A stretch of 64,000 nt of DNA from Streptomyces sp. NBC_01142 (lineage in GTDB: Bacteria; Actinomycetota; Actinomycetes; Streptomycetales; Streptomycetaceae): the NCBI RefSeq assembly GCF_026341125.1, contig NZ_JAPEOR010000001.1:1116001-1180000 (forward strand), in the 5' to 3' direction. Below, in pieces: positions 61,482 through 64,000 of the stretch (within the stretch, counting starts at the first letter, position 1; each line of letters starts with the position of its first letter). A program made the position numbers and the translations under genes. Below the pieces are notes generated by a model. The model had not been told where the DNA came from. It made no database searches and saw only the letters and a program-made list of their open reading frames with translations.

Positions 61482-62771
61482 ATGCGTACGCGTCCGCTGA
61501 AGGTGGCGCTGCTGGGCTGTGGTGTGGTCGGCTCAGAGGTGGCGCGCATCATGACGACGCACGCCGACGACCTCGCCGCGCGCATCGGCGCCCCGGTGGA
61601 GCTCGTCGGGGTTGCCGTCCGACGGCCCTCCAAGGTGCGTGAGGGCATCGACCCCGCGCTGATCACCACCGACGCCACGGCGCTGGTCGAACGCGGCGAC
61701 ATCGACGTCGTCGTCGAGGTCATCGGCGGCATCGAGCCCGCCCGCGGCCTCATCACCGCCGCGTTCGAGCACGGCGCGTCCGTCGTCTCCGCCAACAAGG
61801 CGCTGCTCGCCGAGGACGGTGCGACCCTCTACGCCGCCGCCGAGAAGCACGGCAGGGACCTGTACTTCGAGGCGGCAGTCGCGGGCGCCATCCCGCTGAT
61901 CAGGCCGTTGCGCGAGTCCCTGGCGGGCGACAAGGTCAACCGTGTGCTCGGCATCGTCAACGGCACGACCAACTTCATCCTCGACAAGATGGACAGCTCG
62001 GGCGCCGGCTACTCCGAGGCGCTCGACGAAGCCACCGCCCTCGGATACGCCGAGGCCGACCCGACCGCCGACGTGGAGGGCTTCGACGCCGCCGCCAAGG
62101 CCGCCATCCTCGCCGGGATCGCCTTCCACACCCGCGTACGCCTCGACGACGTCCACCGCGAGGGCCTGACCGAGGTCACCGCCGCCGACATCGCCTCCGC
62201 CAAACGGATGGGCTGCACCGTCAAGCTCCTCGCCATCTGTGAGCGCGCCGCCGACGGCAAGTCCGTCACCGCGCGCGTGCATCCCGCGATGATTCCGCTC
62301 AGCCACCCGCTCGCCTCCGTGCGCGAGGCGTACAACGCCGTCTTCGTCGAGGCCGAGGCGGCCGGGCAGCTGATGTTCTACGGTCCGGGTGCGGGCGGTT
62401 CGCCGACCGCGTCCGCGGTTCTCGGCGACCTCGTCGCCGTGTGCCGCAACAAGCTCGCCGAGGCCACCGGACCCGGCGAGTCCGCGTACACGCAGCTGCC
62501 CGTGAGCCCCATGGGCGACGTGGTGACGCGGTACCACATCAGCCTCGACGTGGCCGACAAGCCGGGCGTGCTCGCCCAGGTGGCGACGGTCTTCGCCGAG
62601 CACGGCGTATCGATCGATACGGTCCGTCAGCAGGGCAAGGACGGTGAGGCTTCCCTCGTCGTCGTCACCCACCGCGCGCCCGACGCCGCCCTTTCGGGGA
62701 CCGTCGAGGCGCTGCGCAAGCTCGACACCGTGCGCGGTGTCGCCAGCATCATGCGTGTTGAAGGGGAGTAA
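61482..62771 (+). CDS. hom: Homoserine dehydrogenase
   Basis: The protein is about 429 aa. It has the NAD(P) loop [14 protein letters not shown], the homoserine dehydrogenase core ([34 protein letters not shown]) and a C-terminal ACT domain for feedback control ([17 protein letters not shown]). It reduces aspartate semialdehyde to homoserine. The start could be ATG 61479 or 61482. thrC follows after 7 bp. Confidence 0.98.
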   Translation: MRTRPLKVALLGCGVVGSEVARIMTTHADDLAARIGAPVELVGVAVRRPSKVREGIDPALITTDATALVERGDIDVVVEVIGGIEPARGLITAAFEHGASVVSANKALLAEDGATLYAAAEKHGRDLYFEAAVAGAIPLIRPLRESLAGDKVNRVLGIVNGTTNFILDKMDSSGAGYSEALDEATALGYAEADPTADVEGFDAAAKAAILAGIAFHTRVRLDDVHREGLTEVTAADIASAKRMGCTVKLLAICERAADGKSVTARVHPAMIPLSHPLASVREAYNAVFVEAEAAGQLMFYGPGAGGSPTASAVLGDLVAVCRNKLAEATGPGESAYTQLPVSPMGDVVTRYHISLDVADKPGVLAQVATVFAEHGVSIDTVRQQGKDGEASLVVVTHRAPDAALSGTVEALRKLDTVRGVASIMRVEGE

Positions 62772-62778
62772 AGGACCC

Positions 62779-63849
62779 ATGACCAGCAAGGGCACCCACC
62801 AGTGGCGCGGCATCATCGAGGAGTACCGGGACCGGCTTCCGGTCACGGACACCACGCCGGTCGTCACGCTCCGTGAGGGTGGTACGCCACTCGTTCCGGC
62901 GCAGGTCCTCTCCGAGCGCACGGGCTGCGAGGTGCACCTCAAGGTCGAGGGCGCCAACCCCACCGGGTCCTTCAAGGACCGCGGAATGACCATGGCCATC
63001 ACCCGGGCCAAGGAGGAGGGCGCGCAGGCCGTCATCTGCGCCTCCACCGGCAACACCTCCGCCTCGGCGGCCGCCTATGCGGTACGCGCCGGAATGCTCT
63101 GCGCCGTCCTGGTGCCCCAGGGCAAGATCGCGCTCGGCAAGATGGGCCAGGCGCTGGTGTACGGCTCGCAGATCCTGCAGGTCGACGGGAACTTCGACGA
63201 CTGCCTGAACCTGGCTCGCGCGCTGTCCGAGAACTACCCGGTGGCGCTGGTCAATTCGGTCAATCCGTACCGCATCGAGGGCCAGAAGACCGCCGCGTTC
63301 GAAATCGTCGACGCGCTCGGCGACGCCCCCGACATCCATGTGCTGCCCGTCGGCAACGCCGGCAACATCACGGCGTACTGGAAGGGCTACAAGGAGTACG
63401 CCGCGGACAGCATGTCCACGCGCACTCCCCGGATGTGGGGTTTCCAGGCCTCCGGCTCCGCGCCCATCGTCCGTGGCGAGGTCGTCAAGGACCCGTCGAC
63501 CATCGCCACCGCGATCCGGATCGGCAACCCGGCCTCCTGGAGCCTCGCGCTGGCGGCCCGTGATGAGTCGGGTGGCTTCATCGACGAGGTGACGGACCGT
63601 GAGATCCTGCGCGCCTACCGGCTGTTGGCCGCGCAGGAGGGTGTCTTCGTCGAGCCCGCATCGGCCGCGTCCGTCGCCGGTCTGCTCAAGGCCGCCGAGC
63701 AGGGCAAGGTCGACCCGGGCCAGCGGATTGTCTGCACCGTCACGGGTAACGGTCTGAAGGACCCGGACTGGGCGGTCGCCGGAGCGCCCCAGCCCGTCAC
63801 CGTCCCGGTCGACGCGGCCGCGGCCGCCGAGCGCCTCGGACTCGCGTAG
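62779..63849 (+). CDS. thrC: Threonine synthase
   Basis: The protein is 356 aa. It has the PLP lysine in [11 protein letters not shown] and phosphate-binding [10 protein letters not shown], with [12 protein letters not shown] in between. It converts O-phosphohomoserine to threonine. It is directly after hom (7 bp) with AAAGGA upstream. A hairpin follows the stop. Confidence 0.98.
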   Translation: MTSKGTHQWRGIIEEYRDRLPVTDTTPVVTLREGGTPLVPAQVLSERTGCEVHLKVEGANPTGSFKDRGMTMAITRAKEEGAQAVICASTGNTSASAAAYAVRAGMLCAVLVPQGKIALGKMGQALVYGSQILQVDGNFDDCLNLARALSENYPVALVNSVNPYRIEGQKTAAFEIVDALGDAPDIHVLPVGNAGNITAYWKGYKEYAADSMSTRTPRMWGFQASGSAPIVRGEVVKDPSTIATAIRIGNPASWSLALAARDESGGFIDEVTDREILRAYRLLAAQEGVFVEPASAASVAGLLKAAEQGKVDPGQRIVCTVTGNGLKDPDWAVAGAPQPVTVPVDAAAAAERLGLA

Positions 63850-63915
63850 CCGGAAATCGCCGTCCGGGTTCCCCCTGGGAAAGCTTCGCAACCCGGACAA
63901 CGCTGTACGTAGGGG

Positions 63916-63953
63916 CACAGGAGGCTCGCGACACGCATCGTGCGCCTCCTGTG
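63916..63953. terminator. Hairpin after thrC
   Basis: CACAGGAGGC and GCCTCCTGTG form a 10-bp perfect stem with an 18-base loop, 67 bp past the stop, extended by flanking GGG/CCC. It may terminate thrC or act in the leader of the next gene beyond the window. Confidence 0.6.
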
Positions 63954-64000
63954 CGCCCTATGTCGCGACAGAACCTTCCTTCGATAAGCTGTACTGAACC

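Noticed and set aside
1-64000. Many long open frames opposite or in other frames of real genes
   Set aside because: High GC removes stop codons in all frames. These readings lack family motifs, codon bias and ribosome sites.
1-64000. CRISPR array
   Set aside because: No regularly spaced direct repeats with unique spacers are present; the repeats seen are short tandem units within or at the ends of genes.

Overview
The window looks like chromosomal DNA from Streptomyces or a very close relative. GC is very high, GTG starts are common, and several Streptomyces hallmarks are present: a conservon (kinase, roadblock, DUF742 and GTPase genes) overlapping end to end, a HAIR element in front of lon, NHEJ genes, LytR-CpsA-Psr and lytic transglycosylase cell-wall genes, and an argS-like/lysA/hom/thrC cluster beside a tRNA-Arg(CCG). 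Most genes are ordinary chromosomal ones. Two parts are clearly accessory: an IS200/IS605 element at about 29.2-31.1 kb and a decayed island at about 52.6-58.2 kb.

Left part (1-14.4 kb): an ECF sigma factor, a zinc-finger anti-sigma protein fused to a membrane permease-like domain, and an ABC ATPase form one overlapping unit. Then come a rhomboid-like membrane protein, a GNAT acetyltransferase, lon with a HspR-type operator, a lipoprotein trypsin-like protease, a TrmB/LuxR regulator divergent from a large M4 metalloprotease, a pentapeptide-repeat protein, a GH25 lysozyme, a MarR regulator and a PP2C-like phosphatase.

Middle part (14.8-29.1 kb): the conservon continues into a styrene/indole-monooxygenase-like flavoprotein. 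An NlpC/P60 hydrolase, a predicted pseudokinase with a PQQ-type propeller, a TetR regulator, two divergent diiron (ferritin-like) oxygenase genes, a broken alpha/beta hydrolase and an ADP-ribosylglycohydrolase follow. The IS200/IS605 element has an intact tnpA, but its tnpB is stopped by one amber codon. Its right end abuts the stop codon of a DUF3291 gene.

31.1-50 kb: a FtsW-like/PBP/amidase/DUF3291 run, a HEAT-repeat protein overlapping a zinc-ribbon protein, a NERD-like protein, a SnoaL-like protein with twin palindromes upstream, NHEJ genes (ligase and primase-polymerase genes divergent from ku), a TetR regulator with an 18-bp perfect palindrome facing an SRPBCC-DUF2867 protein, an SDR, a membrane protein/ImmA-like pair, an LCP protein, and an SLT-domain protein with a probable c-di-AMP (ydaO-type) riboswitch.

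50-64 kb: an Fe-S oxidoreductase and a SpoIIE-type phosphatase precede the decayed island, which holds transposase remnants, a frameshifted DUF6959 gene, two small membrane proteins and a membrane-anchored Mrr-like nuclease with a small upstream partner. The island ends at tRNA-Arg(CCG). After it come a receiver-only response regulator, the argS paralogue nrtL, and lysA, hom and thrC for aspartate-family amino acids. All functional calls rest on motifs and family resemblance seen by eye; no database search was run.
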